DNA of 46,590 nucleotides, taken from NCBI GenBank assembly GCA_046081125.1, contig JBJTVH010000024.1, positions 1 to 46,590 of the forward strand. The letters run 5' to 3'. The stretch comes from JBEIFW01 sp046081125 (GTDB taxonomy: Bacteria > Actinomycetota > Acidimicrobiia > Acidimicrobiales > Ilumatobacteraceae). Position numbers and translations under genes: made by a program. Shown here in pieces: positions 8,072 through 16,204 of the stretch. The notes beneath the pieces are model-generated. The model made no database searches. It saw only the letters and a program-made list of their open reading frames with translations, and was not told the DNA's origin. Positions within the stretch are counted from its first letter, which is position 1, and every line of letters starts with the position of its first letter.

Positions 8072-8974
8072 TCAGGCTCTCGGGTGGGTGCGGTCGTAGA
8101 CGGACCGCAGGCGCTCCTTGCTCACGTGGGTGTAGACCTGCGTGGTCGCCAGGTCGGCGTGGCCCAGGAGCTCCTGCACTACCCTCAGATCGGCACCGCC
8201 GTCGAGAAGATGAGTGGCGAAGGAGTGGCGAAGGGCATGGGGATGGGTCGGACGGGTGGCGCGCCGGTCGAGCAGGCGACGCACGTCGCGAGGACCGAGC
8301 CGCCGGCCGAGCTGGTTGAGGAACAGGGCCCGCCCGTCGACCGGGACCGAACGAACGGTGAGCGCTGCGACGAGAGCGGGGCGTCCCGACGCATCCAGCC
8401 AGGCGATCGACGCGGCGGCGGCCGGCTCGCCGACCGGGAGGCGGCGCTGCTTGCCACCCTTGCCCCAGACGGTGACGAGGCGGCGGTGGGTGTCGAGGCT
8501 GTCGAGGTCGAGGGCGCACAGCTCGCTCACCCGTAGGCCGCACCCATAGATCAGCTCCAACACGGCGTCGTCGCGGCGCCGTCGCCACGCCGGCTCGTCG
8601 GGGCCACCGCGGTCCGGGGCGTCGAGCAGCGCACCGAGTTCGTCGGTGGTGAGCACCTGCGGCAGACGGCCACCTCCCGAGGGCGCCCGAAGACCCGCCG
8701 TCGGATCGTGCTCGCAACGCCCGGTGCGCCGCGCCCAGGCGAAGTAGCGCCGCACGGCCGACGCGCGGCGGGCGATCGTTCGCGACGAGAGCCGCCGGGT
8801 GGTGCAGAACGCAAGGTACCGCCGCAGGGTCTGGCGCTCGACCGATGCGGGGTCGGTGCAGCCGCTGCGTTCGAGCCAGCCGATCAAGTCGGTCAGGTCG
8901 CTGCGGTAGGCGGTGATGGTTCGGGGTGACACGTCCGTGAGCGACGCGATGAACTCCTCGACACCCCAGCTCAC
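8072..8974 (-). CDS. xerC: Tyrosine recombinase XerC
   Basis: Chromosome-dimer-resolution recombinase acting at dif. The N-terminal SAM-like DNA-binding domain spans residues about 1-90. The catalytic domain has all expected residues: R148 (GLRVSEL), K172 or K175 (GKGGKQR), H246 and R249 (HALRH), H272 (LLGH) and Y281 (QVYTHVS). The 300 aa are typical of XerC/D. GTG 8974 is chosen because the homologous N-terminus starts there and a TACCGT box lies 6 nt upstream. Housekeeping context (dprA, whiG, rpsB) argues against a mobile integrase. Confidence 0.92.
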   Translation of the reverse strand: MSWGVEEFIASLTDVSPRTITAYRSDLTDLIGWLERSGCTDPASVERQTLRRYLAFCTTRRLSSRTIARRASAVRRYFAWARRTGRCEHDPTAGLRAPSGGGRLPQVLTTDELGALLDAPDRGGPDEPAWRRRRDDAVLELIYGCGLRVSELCALDLDSLDTHRRLVTVWGKGGKQRRLPVGEPAAAASIAWLDASGRPALVAALTVRSVPVDGRALFLNQLGRRLGPRDVRRLLDRRATRPTHPHALRHSFATHLLDGGADLRVVQELLGHADLATTQVYTHVSKERLRSVYDRTHPRA

Positions 8975-8980
8975 GCCCCA

Positions 8981-8986
8981 ACGGTA
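8981..8986 (-). promoter_or_regulatory. Leaderless-type -10 box (TACCGT) for xerC
   Basis: TACCGT, six bases, then the xerC GTG on the minus strand, inside the 60-bp gap after dprA. The identical hexamer stands at a similar distance before three other genes in this window (starts 16205, 18241 and 35417). The arrangement predicts transcription starting at or within a base or two of the GTG. Confidence 0.5.
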
Positions 8987-9034
8987 CCGACCGGATCGGG
9001 GCCGCTCGCGGCACTCGGGCACCAGGGCGCCGGA

Positions 9035-9946
9035 TCACCAGTCGACCGCAGCGCCGGCCGGCGTGAGTTCCCACCACAAGCCGGGCTGCTCGACGAGACC
9101 GAGCTGCGCGAGCTCCTCGATCGCACCGGTCAGCGCGAGCGGGTGGACCGACAGTTGATCCGCGAGCGCCTCCGGGGAGGCGGGGCCTGCCGCCAGCAGT
9201 TCGCCCACACGCCGGGCGAGCGCCCCAGCCGGGTGCTGCGGCCGTCGGGCTGGCACAGGCCCCGGCGGACTCGCCGGGCCCGCGAGGCCGAGCGCGCCGA
9301 GCACGTCGGAGACGTCGAGGACCGGCGACGCGCCATCGCGCAGGAGCAGGTTGGTGCCCCGGTTGACGGGCGCGCGTACCGACCCGGGCACCGCCAGGAC
9401 CGTGCGCCCGAGGTCGAGCGCCAGGCGAGCGGTGACGAGCGACCCGCCGCGCTCGGCAGATTCGACGACGACCACCACCTCGGCGAGCGCTGCGATGAGC
9501 CGGTTGCGGGCCGGGAAGTGATGGGGAAGAGGCGGGGTGCCCGGACCGAACTCGCTGACTACGGCTCCGGCTGCGGCGACCGACTCCCAGAGCTCGCGAT
9601 GTTCGGCCGGGTACACGACGTCGAGACCGCTTCCGACGACGGCGAGCGGGCCGGGAACGCCAGGGGCGGTCCTGCGGGCGTCGAGCGCCCCGCGATGGGC
9701 GGCGCCGTCGATCCCCCGGGCGAGCCCGGACACCACGCACAGCCCGGCCCGGGCGAGGCCGAAGCCGAGCTCGGCGGCGAACTCCCGGCCGACCCGGCTG
9801 GCCCGACGGGTGGCGACGATCGCCACCCGGCGAGCGTGGGCGCAGGCCAGATCCCCCAGCACGTACAGGCACGATGGCGGCGCCGCGAGGTGCTCGAGAT
9901 CGGCGGGATACGACCCGCTCCCCCGCCGTACGAGGCCCGATGTCAC
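9035..9946 (-). CDS. dprA: DNA-processing protein DprA (Smf family)
   Basis: Loads RecA onto incoming single-stranded DNA during natural transformation. The Rossmann-like core shows AIVATRRAS, VVSGLARGIDGAAHRGAL, VVGSGLDVVYPAEHREL, SEFGPG, FPARNRLIAAL, ERGGSLVTARLAL and AVPGSV. A winged-helix-like C-terminal domain (about residues 235-303) ends the protein. GTG 9946 overlaps the comM stop as GTGA. The frame is open 63 nt further upstream but inside comM. With comM it forms a DNA-uptake or processing pair. Competence genes proper are not in the window. Confidence 0.93.
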   Translation of the reverse strand: MTSGLVRRGSGSYPADLEHLAAPPSCLYVLGDLACAHARRVAIVATRRASRVGREFAAELGFGLARAGLCVVSGLARGIDGAAHRGALDARRTAPGVPGPLAVVGSGLDVVYPAEHRELWESVAAAGAVVSEFGPGTPPLPHHFPARNRLIAALAEVVVVVESAERGGSLVTARLALDLGRTVLAVPGSVRAPVNRGTNLLLRDGASPVLDVSDVLGALGLAGPASPPGPVPARRPQHPAGALARRVGELLAAGPASPEALADQLSVHPLALTGAIEELAQLGLVEQPGLWWELTPAGAAVDW

Positions 9947-11451
9947 GCCGCCACCTGCAGGTGCCGGGCGGGGTCCTGGCGAAGTTGCAGAGCCAGCGCC
10001 ACCCAGCACAACCCGAGCGGTCCGTCCTCCCCGGCGAGGTCGGCGAGCGTGCGGGCCACCCGGCGCACCCGGTGCAGGCCACGGCCGCTCAACGTGCCCG
10101 CTCGAAGCTCTTCGCGCAGCCGCTCCCGAGCAGGGTCGCTGAGGGGCGCAAGCTCGTCGAGACGGCTCCCGGGCAGGTGCGCGTTGGCGACCACGCCCCG
10201 CCGGTGCGCCCGCTCACGGGCCGCCGCCACCCGCGCCGCCACCGTTGCGCTCGACTCGCCCGGTTCGAGGGCGAGCAGGTCGTCCTCGGGCGGGCGGTGC
10301 ACCACCACCCGCACGTCGAACCGGTCGAGCAACGGCCCGGACAGGCGCCGCACGTAGCGCTGGCGTTCCGTCGCCGTACAGCGGCACCCGCCCGGGCTGG
10401 TGGCGTGACCGCACGGGCACGGATTGGTGGCCGCCACGACGAGCACTGCGGCGGGGAACACCACCGACGCCCGCGCCCGGGTGACCCGCACGACGCCCTC
10501 CTCGAGTGGCTGGCGAAGCGCATCCAGGACGCTGGGCGGGAACTCGGCGAGCTCATCGAGGAACAACACCCCACCATGTGCAAGCGAAAGCTCACCTGGA
10601 CGCACGGCAGCCGTGCCGCCGCCGATAAGCGAGACCAGCGACGCGGAGTGGTGCGGTGCGCGTATCGGCGGGCGGCGCAGCAGGCCCCCGGGGAGCGGAA
10701 GTCCGGCGGCCGAGCGCAGGATCGTGGCCTCGAGCGCCGTCTCGGCATCGAGATCCGGGAGCACGCCCGCCAAGCGGTGGGCGAGCATCGTCTTGCCGGC
10801 CCCCGGTGGACCGACCAGGAGCAGATGATGGGCGCCGGCCGCGGCGACTTCGAGCGCGAGCCGGGCGAAGGCCTGGCCTCGCACGTCGGCGAGATCGGCC
10901 GGCCGCTCGCCGGCATCGGGCGCGCCCGAGGGCGCCGGCTCCGGCCAGGGCAGGCCGTCTCGCAGCACCCCGACCAACTCGCCCAGGCAGGACGCGCCCT
11001 CGACGTCGGCCGCCACGAGCCGGCCCTCGCTCACGCAATCGAGGGGGACGACGCAGCGTTCGTCACGCCGGGCCGCGACCATCGGCACCATCCCCGGCAC
11101 CCGCCGCAACGACCCGTCGAGGCCGAGTTCGCCCAGGAACGCCCGGCCCGTGACGGCCTCTGCCGGGACGACACCGGTGGCGGCGAGCAGCCCGACCGCG
11201 ATCGGCAGATCGAGCACGGATCCACCTTTGCGCTGGCCCGATGGCGCGAGGTTCACCGTGATGCGTTGCATCGGCCAGGCGAATCCGCTCGACAACAGCG
11301 CCGCTCGCACCCGGTCACGCGCCTCGCGGCAGGCCTCGTCGGGCAGGCCGACGACGGTGAACCCCGGCAGGCCCGACGACACGTGGACCTCGACGGTGAC
11401 AGGGCGCCCCACGGCACCGAGGAGCGTGGCAGCAGCGATCATCGCCAGCAT
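9943..11451 (-). CDS. comM: Mg-chelatase-like AAA+ ATPase ComM (YifB)
   Basis: Ring helicase that promotes branch migration during recombination of transforming DNA. The 502 aa begin MLAMIAAATLLGAVGRPV with the Lon-protease-like N-terminal domain (GLPGFTVVGLPDEACREA, VNLAPSGQRKGGS). Then come Walker A GPPGAGKTML, Walker B LFLDELAEF, and a Cys-rich CPCGH...GGCRC stretch typical of YifB. The C-terminal helical domain ends in GRGLHRVRRVARTLADLAG. ATG 11451 has GGGAGG close upstream. It leads comM-dprA-xerC-whiG on the minus strand and is divergent from the lipoprotein gene. Confidence 0.94.
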   Translation of the reverse strand: MLAMIAAATLLGAVGRPVTVEVHVSSGLPGFTVVGLPDEACREARDRVRAALLSSGFAWPMQRITVNLAPSGQRKGGSVLDLPIAVGLLAATGVVPAEAVTGRAFLGELGLDGSLRRVPGMVPMVAARRDERCVVPLDCVSEGRLVAADVEGASCLGELVGVLRDGLPWPEPAPSGAPDAGERPADLADVRGQAFARLALEVAAAGAHHLLLVGPPGAGKTMLAHRLAGVLPDLDAETALEATILRSAAGLPLPGGLLRRPPIRAPHHSASLVSLIGGGTAAVRPGELSLAHGGVLFLDELAEFPPSVLDALRQPLEEGVVRVTRARASVVFPAAVLVVAATNPCPCGHATSPGGCRCTATERQRYVRRLSGPLLDRFDVRVVVHRPPEDDLLALEPGESSATVAARVAAARERAHRRGVVANAHLPGSRLDELAPLSDPARERLREELRAGTLSGRGLHRVRRVARTLADLAGEDGPLGLCWVALALQLRQDPARHLQVAA

Positions 11452-11566
11452 GGCGACCTCCGGGAGTTCCCTGGGGAAGGCCGGCTGCGGGCCTTCGATC
11501 GCCGAGGACGTTAGCGGGCGGGTGTGCCACCGATCGACCGTGACCGGCTGGGAGACTGACGGCCCC

Positions 11567-12037
11567 ATGCCGCGCCTCCCCCGATTCGCGATCGCCGTGG
11601 CGGGGCTGCTGGTCGTCGCAGCCGCCTGCGGGGACGAACCGACCCGAGGGCAGGCATCGTTCTGCCGCCAACTTCTCGCCGACCGGGCCGCCATCGACAC
11701 CCCGGCGGGCTCCACTGCGGCGGCACGCCTGCAGGTGGAGCGTTTCCGGGCGTTGGATCGGCTCGCCCCCGAGGCCATCCGCGACGAATGGCACGCCGTC
11801 ACCGAACTGATGGCCCTCGCCTCCACGGCGGACCTCGCCACCGCTGCCGGGCGCGCTTCGCTCAACGAGGCCGCACTCGGCGCCTCGCGCGCCGCCGACA
11901 CCGTGCGCGCCTACGTGCTCGACGTGTGCGGGGTCGACCTGACCGGCACGGTGGTCACCAGCCCGGCTGCCGCCCCGGACCCGACCCCGTCGACGGGCGC
12001 AGCGCCCACCGCTCCGGGGACGGCACCGACGCCGTAG
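11567..12037 (+). CDS. Small lipoprotein, function unknown
   Basis: Predicted 156-aa lipoprotein. The signal peptide runs through VAGLLVVAAAC, and the lipobox cysteine (residue 21) is followed by GDEP. The mature part is helical, with one Cys near its start (SFCRQLL) and one near the end of the helical part (LDVCGVDL), then a Pro/Thr/Ala-rich tail. The spacing of the two cysteines resembles that of the small partners of the C-x8-C cassettes further along, but sequence identity is low. It is divergent from comM across 115 bp and 12 nt before rarD. I do not recognise the family. Confidence 0.72.
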   Translation: MPRLPRFAIAVAGLLVVAAACGDEPTRGQASFCRQLLADRAAIDTPAGSTAAARLQVERFRALDRLAPEAIRDEWHAVTELMALASTADLATAAGRASLNEAALGASRAADTVRAYVLDVCGVDLTGTVVTSPAAAPDPTPSTGAAPTAPGTAPTP

Positions 12038-12040
12038 GGT
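12035..12040 (+). promoter_or_regulatory. Possible leaderless -10 box (TAGGGT) for rarD
   Basis: TAGGGT begins with the TAG stop codon of the lipoprotein gene and is followed by nine bases and the rarD GTG. The spacing is at the long end for a leaderless start. No ribosome-binding site is present, which is the main support. Confidence 0.3.
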
Positions 12041-12049
12041 GCCCGGTCC

Positions 12050-12961
12050 GTGACCGACCAACGAGTGGGCATCGCCTACGGGCTGACCGCCTACCTGCTG
12101 TGGGGTGGGCTGACCGCCTACTGGAAGCTCATCCACGGGGTCGACGCCTTCGAGCTGATCGGCCAGCGAATCGTGTTCGCGCTCGGGCTGCTCGGGGTGA
12201 TCGTCGTGTGGCGCCGAGCCGGCGCGAGCCTTCGGGCGGCCGCAGCCGATCGGGTCGTGCGCCGGCGGGTCCTCGGCGCTGCGGCGCTGTTGCTCGTCAA
12301 CTGGACCAGCTACGTGTGGGCCATCGTCCACGAGCACGTGGTCGAGACGGCCCTCGGCTACTTCATCTGCCCGCTGCTGACCGTGGCGATCGGGGTCGTC
12401 GGCCTCGGCGAACGGCTCCGGCCGGCGCAGACGGCGTCCATGCTCGTCGCCGCTGCGGCGGTCGTGTTCCTCGCCGTCGTGTACGGCCAGGTGCCCTGGA
12501 TCGCCTTGGCGATCGCCGGCAGCTGGGCGTTCTACGGGCTGCTGAAGAAACAGGTGCCGCTCGGCGCGCTGGAGAGCCTCACGGCGGAGACGGCCGTGCT
12601 GTTGCCCCTCGCCCTGGTCGTGCTCGGCATCCGTCTCGCCGCCGGATCGAGCGCCTACCAGACCGTCGACGCCCGCACGATCGCTCTGCTGCCCCTGACC
12701 GGGGTGGTCACCGTCGTGCCGCTGCTGCTGTTCGCCGCCGCCGCCCGCCGCCTGCCGCTCACGGTCATCGGACCCGTGCAGTACCTCGTTCCGACCATCA
12801 ACTTCCTACTCGGCGTCGTCGCCTACGGCGAGGAGATGACAGCCGAGCGCCTCACCGGCTTCGCGCTGGTGTGGCTGGCGCTCGTGATCTTCACCGCCGA
12901 CAGCCTTCGCGCGTCGCGCCGGTCGCCGCGCCCGGCCCGGCTCACCGAGGTCAGCGGGTGA
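12050..12961 (+). CDS. rarD: EamA/DMT-family transporter, RarD type
   Basis: Inner-membrane protein of the drug/metabolite transporter superfamily with about ten hydrophobic segments in 303 aa. The start (GIAYGLTAYLLWGGLTAYWKLI, then ELIGQRIVF) and later NWTSYVWAIVHEHVVETALGYFICPL are characteristic of the RarD subgroup (homologous to E. coli RarD, substrate unknown). The C-terminal repeat ends LPLTVIGPVQYLVPTINFLLGV. The GTG start follows the lipoprotein stop by 12 nt with no ribosome-binding site. Its last 11 nt overlap the convergent thiolase gene. Confidence 0.88.
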   Translation: MTDQRVGIAYGLTAYLLWGGLTAYWKLIHGVDAFELIGQRIVFALGLLGVIVVWRRAGASLRAAAADRVVRRRVLGAAALLLVNWTSYVWAIVHEHVVETALGYFICPLLTVAIGVVGLGERLRPAQTASMLVAAAAVVFLAVVYGQVPWIALAIAGSWAFYGLLKKQVPLGALESLTAETAVLLPLALVVLGIRLAAGSSAYQTVDARTIALLPLTGVVTVVPLLLFAAAARRLPLTVIGPVQYLVPTINFLLGVVAYGEEMTAERLTGFALVWLALVIFTADSLRASRRSPRPARLTEVSG

Positions 12962-14102
12962 TGACGGTGCACGCCGAGATGCCCGGCGCCCCGTACACGT
13001 GCGTGAAGCCCACGGCAGGCGCGTCGGGCACCTGACGGGAACCGGCCCGGCCCTGGAGCTGCAGCACGGTCTCGTACACCTGCCGCAACCCCGAAGCGCC
13101 GATCGGCTCGCCGTTGGCGAGGCAGCCGCCGTCGGTATTGATCGGGAGCCGGCCGCCGATCTCGGTCTGGCCGGTCTGGATCAGTTCCTCCTGCTCGCCG
13201 TCGGCGCACAACCCGGTCTCGGCCATGTGCATGATCTCGGCGCCGGACTCGGTGTCCTGGATCTGGGCGACGTCGACCTCACCAGGTTCGATACCCGCCT
13301 GAGCGAAGGCGGCGCGCGCGGCGTCGACCGACGGCGAGCCGGCGCGGTCCAGCGACAGCCACGGGCTGAACACCTCGAAACTCCCGAACCGGCGCGACCG
13401 CAGCGAGGCCGCCTTCAGGAACACCGCATTCGACGCCCCGAGCCGCTTGGCCGCCTCGGTGGAGGCGAGCACGAGCGCCACCCCACCCTCACCCGGCGAG
13501 CAGAACATGTACTGCGTCAACGGGTTCGCCAGCATCGTGGCGTTGACGACCTGGTCTTCGCTCATCGGCTGGCGGCGCCAGGCGTTGTCGTTCAACGAGC
13601 CGTTCCGGAACGCCTTCACGGCGACCTTGGCCAACGTGTTGGCCGTGATCCCGTACTCGTGCATGTAGCGCTGGATCTTCATGCCGAAGAACTGCGTCGT
13701 GAGCATGAGGCCCGTGTCGCCGTACCACTCCCCGAGGCCGAAGTCGGCCGGGTTCGGGTCGAAGGCACCGCGAGGGTGCTTGTCGAACCCGATGGCCATC
13801 ACCACGTCGGCCGCGCCGGAGCGGATCGCGTTGTAGGCGCTGATCAGCGCCGAGCCGCCCGTGGCGCAGCCGTTGGCCACGTTGATGAACGGCAGCCCGG
13901 TGAGACCGAGCTGCGACACCATCGTGTCGGCGTTGCCGGCCGCTGCCGACCCGCCGAACGCGTACTGCACGTCGTTCCAGCCGATGCCGGCATCGGCGAG
14001 CGCCTGGCGGGCGGCGTGCGCACCCTGCTCCATGCCGGTGGCTTCGTGGCGGCCGAAGGGATGGATCCCGATGCCGATGATGGCGACGTCGTCGGACGAC
14101 AT
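12951..14102 (-). CDS. Thiolase-fold enzyme, SCP-x/lipid-transfer type, with altered GHP motif
   Basis: Thiolase-superfamily enzyme of 383 aa. The nucleophile region VANGCATGGSAL holds C79, and SAYNAIRSGAADVVMAIG follows. The conserved C-terminal block NTDGGCLANGEPIGASG has E332 where thiolases carry the catalytic His of GHP, and the usual second-Cys block is replaced by YGAPGISACTV. Simple acetyl-CoA thiolysis is therefore doubtful. SCP-x relatives paired with DUF35 proteins include retro-aldolases of steroid side-chain breakdown (family knowledge). ATG with GGAGG 4 nt upstream. It follows the DUF35 gene by 19 nt on the same strand, suggesting a complex. Confidence 0.85.
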   Translation of the reverse strand: MSSDDVAIIGIGIHPFGRHEATGMEQGAHAARQALADAGIGWNDVQYAFGGSAAAGNADTMVSQLGLTGLPFINVANGCATGGSALISAYNAIRSGAADVVMAIGFDKHPRGAFDPNPADFGLGEWYGDTGLMLTTQFFGMKIQRYMHEYGITANTLAKVAVKAFRNGSLNDNAWRRQPMSEDQVVNATMLANPLTQYMFCSPGEGGVALVLASTEAAKRLGASNAVFLKAASLRSRRFGSFEVFSPWLSLDRAGSPSVDAARAAFAQAGIEPGEVDVAQIQDTESGAEIMHMAETGLCADGEQEELIQTGQTEIGGRLPINTDGGCLANGEPIGASGLRQVYETVLQLQGRAGSRQVPDAPAVGFTHVYGAPGISACTVITR

Positions 14103-14121
14103 GGTTCCTCCAGGATGACGG

Positions 14122-14544
14122 TCAGACGGGCTGGAACGCGAACGTGACGAGCTCGTCGCCGTCCGCAGTGGTGAACGGCAGGATCACGAGCTCCATCTCC
14201 CGGCCGATGCGCAACTCGGCAGGATCGGCCGTGGTGAGCCGGGTCTCCACCTTGACGGCGCCGCGCAGCTCGACGTAGCCGACGCCGTAGGGGGCGAAGT
14301 CCTTCGGGGTCTCGGGCCCCTTGTAGGGCGGGGACTTCGGCAGGAAACCCTGCACGGTCCACGTCCACAGCGTGCCCCGGCGCGGCAGCAGCTCGGCAGC
14401 CATCTCCGTGCCCGTGCAGCTCGGGCACGACCGCTGTGCCGGGAACGTGACGACGCCGCACCCGGTGCACCGGGCACCGATCAGTTGCGGCTCGTCCGAC
14501 GGCCAGGTGAACAGCCCTTCGGCGACCGGCTTGCGCTCCGACAT
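14122..14544 (-). CDS. DUF35 OB-fold protein with zinc ribbon
   Basis: Acyl-CoA-binding accessory subunit of thiolase-like or aldolase enzymes (family knowledge). The 140 aa have an N-terminal rubredoxin-like zinc ribbon, ARCTGCG then SCPSCTG (C-x2-C twice), followed by an OB fold (RGTLWTWTVQGFLPKSPPY, FAPYGVGYVELRGAVKVETRL). It lies directly upstream of the thiolase gene, the standard pairing, so the two products probably act together. Start ATG 14544 follows the antisense-free gap after the M16-like gene; no strong ribosome-binding site is visible. Confidence 0.88.
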   Translation of the reverse strand: MSERKPVAEGLFTWPSDEPQLIGARCTGCGVVTFPAQRSCPSCTGTEMAAELLPRRGTLWTWTVQGFLPKSPPYKGPETPKDFAPYGVGYVELRGAVKVETRLTTADPAELRIGREMELVILPFTTADGDELVTFAFQPV

Positions 14545-14586
14545 ACCGTGATCGTGCCACGGCGCAGCACGCCGGACCGAACCACC

Positions 14587-16074
14587 TCAGTCGGTGCGTC
14601 GCGCCGCGCGACGCGCCCGACGCGGGCCGGTACCCGAGTCCACCTCGACCAGCCGGTCCGCACCCACCAATCGACGCAACGCCTCGTCGAGCTGCGCCGA
14701 GCGTCGCCACTCGCCGGCGTCGAGCCGCAGCGCCCGACCGTCGAGCGCGTGCAGCATCCAGCGGCCGCCCGGCCGCCGCTCGGCGACCGCGCACTCGAAC
14801 GCGCTGAGCATCTCGCTCTGGCGACCGCGCTCTCGCCAGGCGACGCCGTCCTCGCCCACGACGACCGCTCGCCGGGACCGTCCGGGGAACGTCGACCCGA
14901 CGACGATCACGGGCGGGATCACCCGCGCCGGGCCGTCGGCCGGGTACAGCGCCCGCACCGCCGCCGGCACCACGCCGGTGAGGCCCGCCCGGGCCACCTC
15001 CCAGCGCTGCCGGACGTCGGCGAGACCGACGCCCTCGCGCAGTTCCTGCAGGAACGCCATCGGCGAGGGTGCCGCCGGTAGCCCGAGCAGCGCAGCCTCG
15101 GCCGCCTCCAGCGCCTGGGTCTCGAGGTCCGGCGCCGTGGGCTCCATCACCCGCCGGGTCATCGCCCCTCGCAACCGGTCGAGTCCGTCGGTGCCGACCT
15201 CCCCGCAACGCACGTCGTCGAGCACCCCGGCCACCACCGCCCCGGCCCGGCGGGCCGACGGTCCGGATTCGGCGGTGACGAGCAGGTGCCGCTCCTCGGC
15301 GGCGACCCGATCGGTCGTCACCTGCACCACCCCGGCGGCGCCGAGGCGGGCGTCGACCTCGTGTGCGATCGTCGCAGCGAGCGCGGCGGTGCAGGCATCG
15401 CCGGGGAGCACCGCCCCGAGTCGGAGTTCGTCGTCGCTCCCCGAGCGCACCCGAGGCCCCGAGCCGAGCGCACCGGGTGTCGCCGGCAGCCCGCGCGTCG
15501 GGCCCGCCGGCAGCCGCAACCGGACCATCCCCGGATTGGCGCCCGTGATCACGATCACCGCTTGGCCGGTCACCGCCCGACCCGCCCACCACTCCTGCAC
15601 GGCGTCCGGCTCGGTCCGGTGCAGACCCAACTCGGGCAGCCCGAGGAGCCCCCACCCCTGCAGCCCGGCGCGCAGCCGCAACACGGCACCGGCCGGTTCG
15701 CACACCGCCGGCGCCGCAAGGAGCGCCTCTCGGGCGGCTGCGATCGCAGCGGGCGTCGGGCGCCCCAGTGCCTCGGTCAATCGGCCCACCTCGTCGGCGG
15801 CGGTCGGGCCCTCGAACGTCACCCGCGTCGTGAGCACCCCCACCTCGACGCAAGGGGCGACACCGGACTGCGCGATCGCCGCTGCGAGCCCGAGCCGGGC
15901 GAACCCGCGGGTGCGCGGGGTCTCGTCGGCGACCCCGACGCGCAGCAGCAGGGTCGCTCGCGTCGGGCCGGGCGTGGCCGCGACGCAGGCCCTCACCCCG
16001 TCGAGCACACCGAAGCCCACGGCCGCGCGCCGATAGGCCGACGTCGCACCGTGTTGAGTGACCACCTGCGCCAT
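14587..16074 (-). CDS. Putative M16-like (insulinase-fold) protein without zinc motif
   Basis: Hypothetical cytosolic protein of 495 aa. The first 100 residues (ACVAATPGPTRATLLLRVGVADETPRTRG...) and a middle beta-alpha segment (VIVITGANPGMVRLRL) read like the alpha/beta halves of M16 peptidases. The HxxEH zinc motif that should follow GFARLGLAAAI is absent. Residues about 410-490 look like a separate small beta domain with RWMLHALDGRALRL. The M16 link is only a by-eye impression; an unrelated Actinobacteria-specific family is the alternative. Gene reality is well supported by the start at 16074 and its divergence from the NUDIX gene. Confidence 0.6.
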   Translation of the reverse strand: MAQVVTQHGATSAYRRAAVGFGVLDGVRACVAATPGPTRATLLLRVGVADETPRTRGFARLGLAAAIAQSGVAPCVEVGVLTTRVTFEGPTAADEVGRLTEALGRPTPAAIAAAREALLAAPAVCEPAGAVLRLRAGLQGWGLLGLPELGLHRTEPDAVQEWWAGRAVTGQAVIVITGANPGMVRLRLPAGPTRGLPATPGALGSGPRVRSGSDDELRLGAVLPGDACTAALAATIAHEVDARLGAAGVVQVTTDRVAAEERHLLVTAESGPSARRAGAVVAGVLDDVRCGEVGTDGLDRLRGAMTRRVMEPTAPDLETQALEAAEAALLGLPAAPSPMAFLQELREGVGLADVRQRWEVARAGLTGVVPAAVRALYPADGPARVIPPVIVVGSTFPGRSRRAVVVGEDGVAWRERGRQSEMLSAFECAVAERRPGGRWMLHALDGRALRLDAGEWRRSAQLDEALRRLVGADRLVEVDSGTGPRRARRAARRTD

Positions 16075-16080
16075 GGACCC

Positions 16081-16128
16081 CCGATCGACGGCTCTCCCGA
16101 TCGACGCTCGGTCAGATCGACCCGCCGC
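16081..16128. repeat. Three 16-bp phased repeats (GATCGAC core)
   Basis: GATCGAC starts at 16083, 16099 and 16115, a period of exactly 16 bp. The units are CCGATCGACGGCTCTC, CCGATCGACGCTCGGT and CAGATCGACCCGCCGC. They sit 7-54 bp upstream of the M16-like start, in the divergent gap with the NUDIX gene. A 16-bp period is not a multiple of three, which argues for a DNA-binding array (about one and a half helical turns apart) rather than coding sequence. Confidence 0.55.
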
Positions 16129-16192
16129 CGAACGGCCGGAGCGGTTTGACGCGAACCTGAACCACCGACCGGGGCCACCCCGGGGTTTCGCC

Positions 16193-16198
16193 TACCGT
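16193..16198 (+). promoter_or_regulatory. Leaderless-type -10 box (TACCGT) for the NUDIX gene
   Basis: TACCGT, six bases, then GTG 16205: the same hexamer and spacing as before xerC. It supports GTG 16205 as the start and predicts a leaderless transcript. Confidence 0.5.
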
Positions 16199-16204
16199 CG
16201 GGAC

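Noticed and set aside
8072..8974. Tyrosine recombinase as sign of a mobile element
   Set aside because: Its length, catalytic residues and housekeeping neighbours fit XerC; no attachment-site repeats or phage genes are near.
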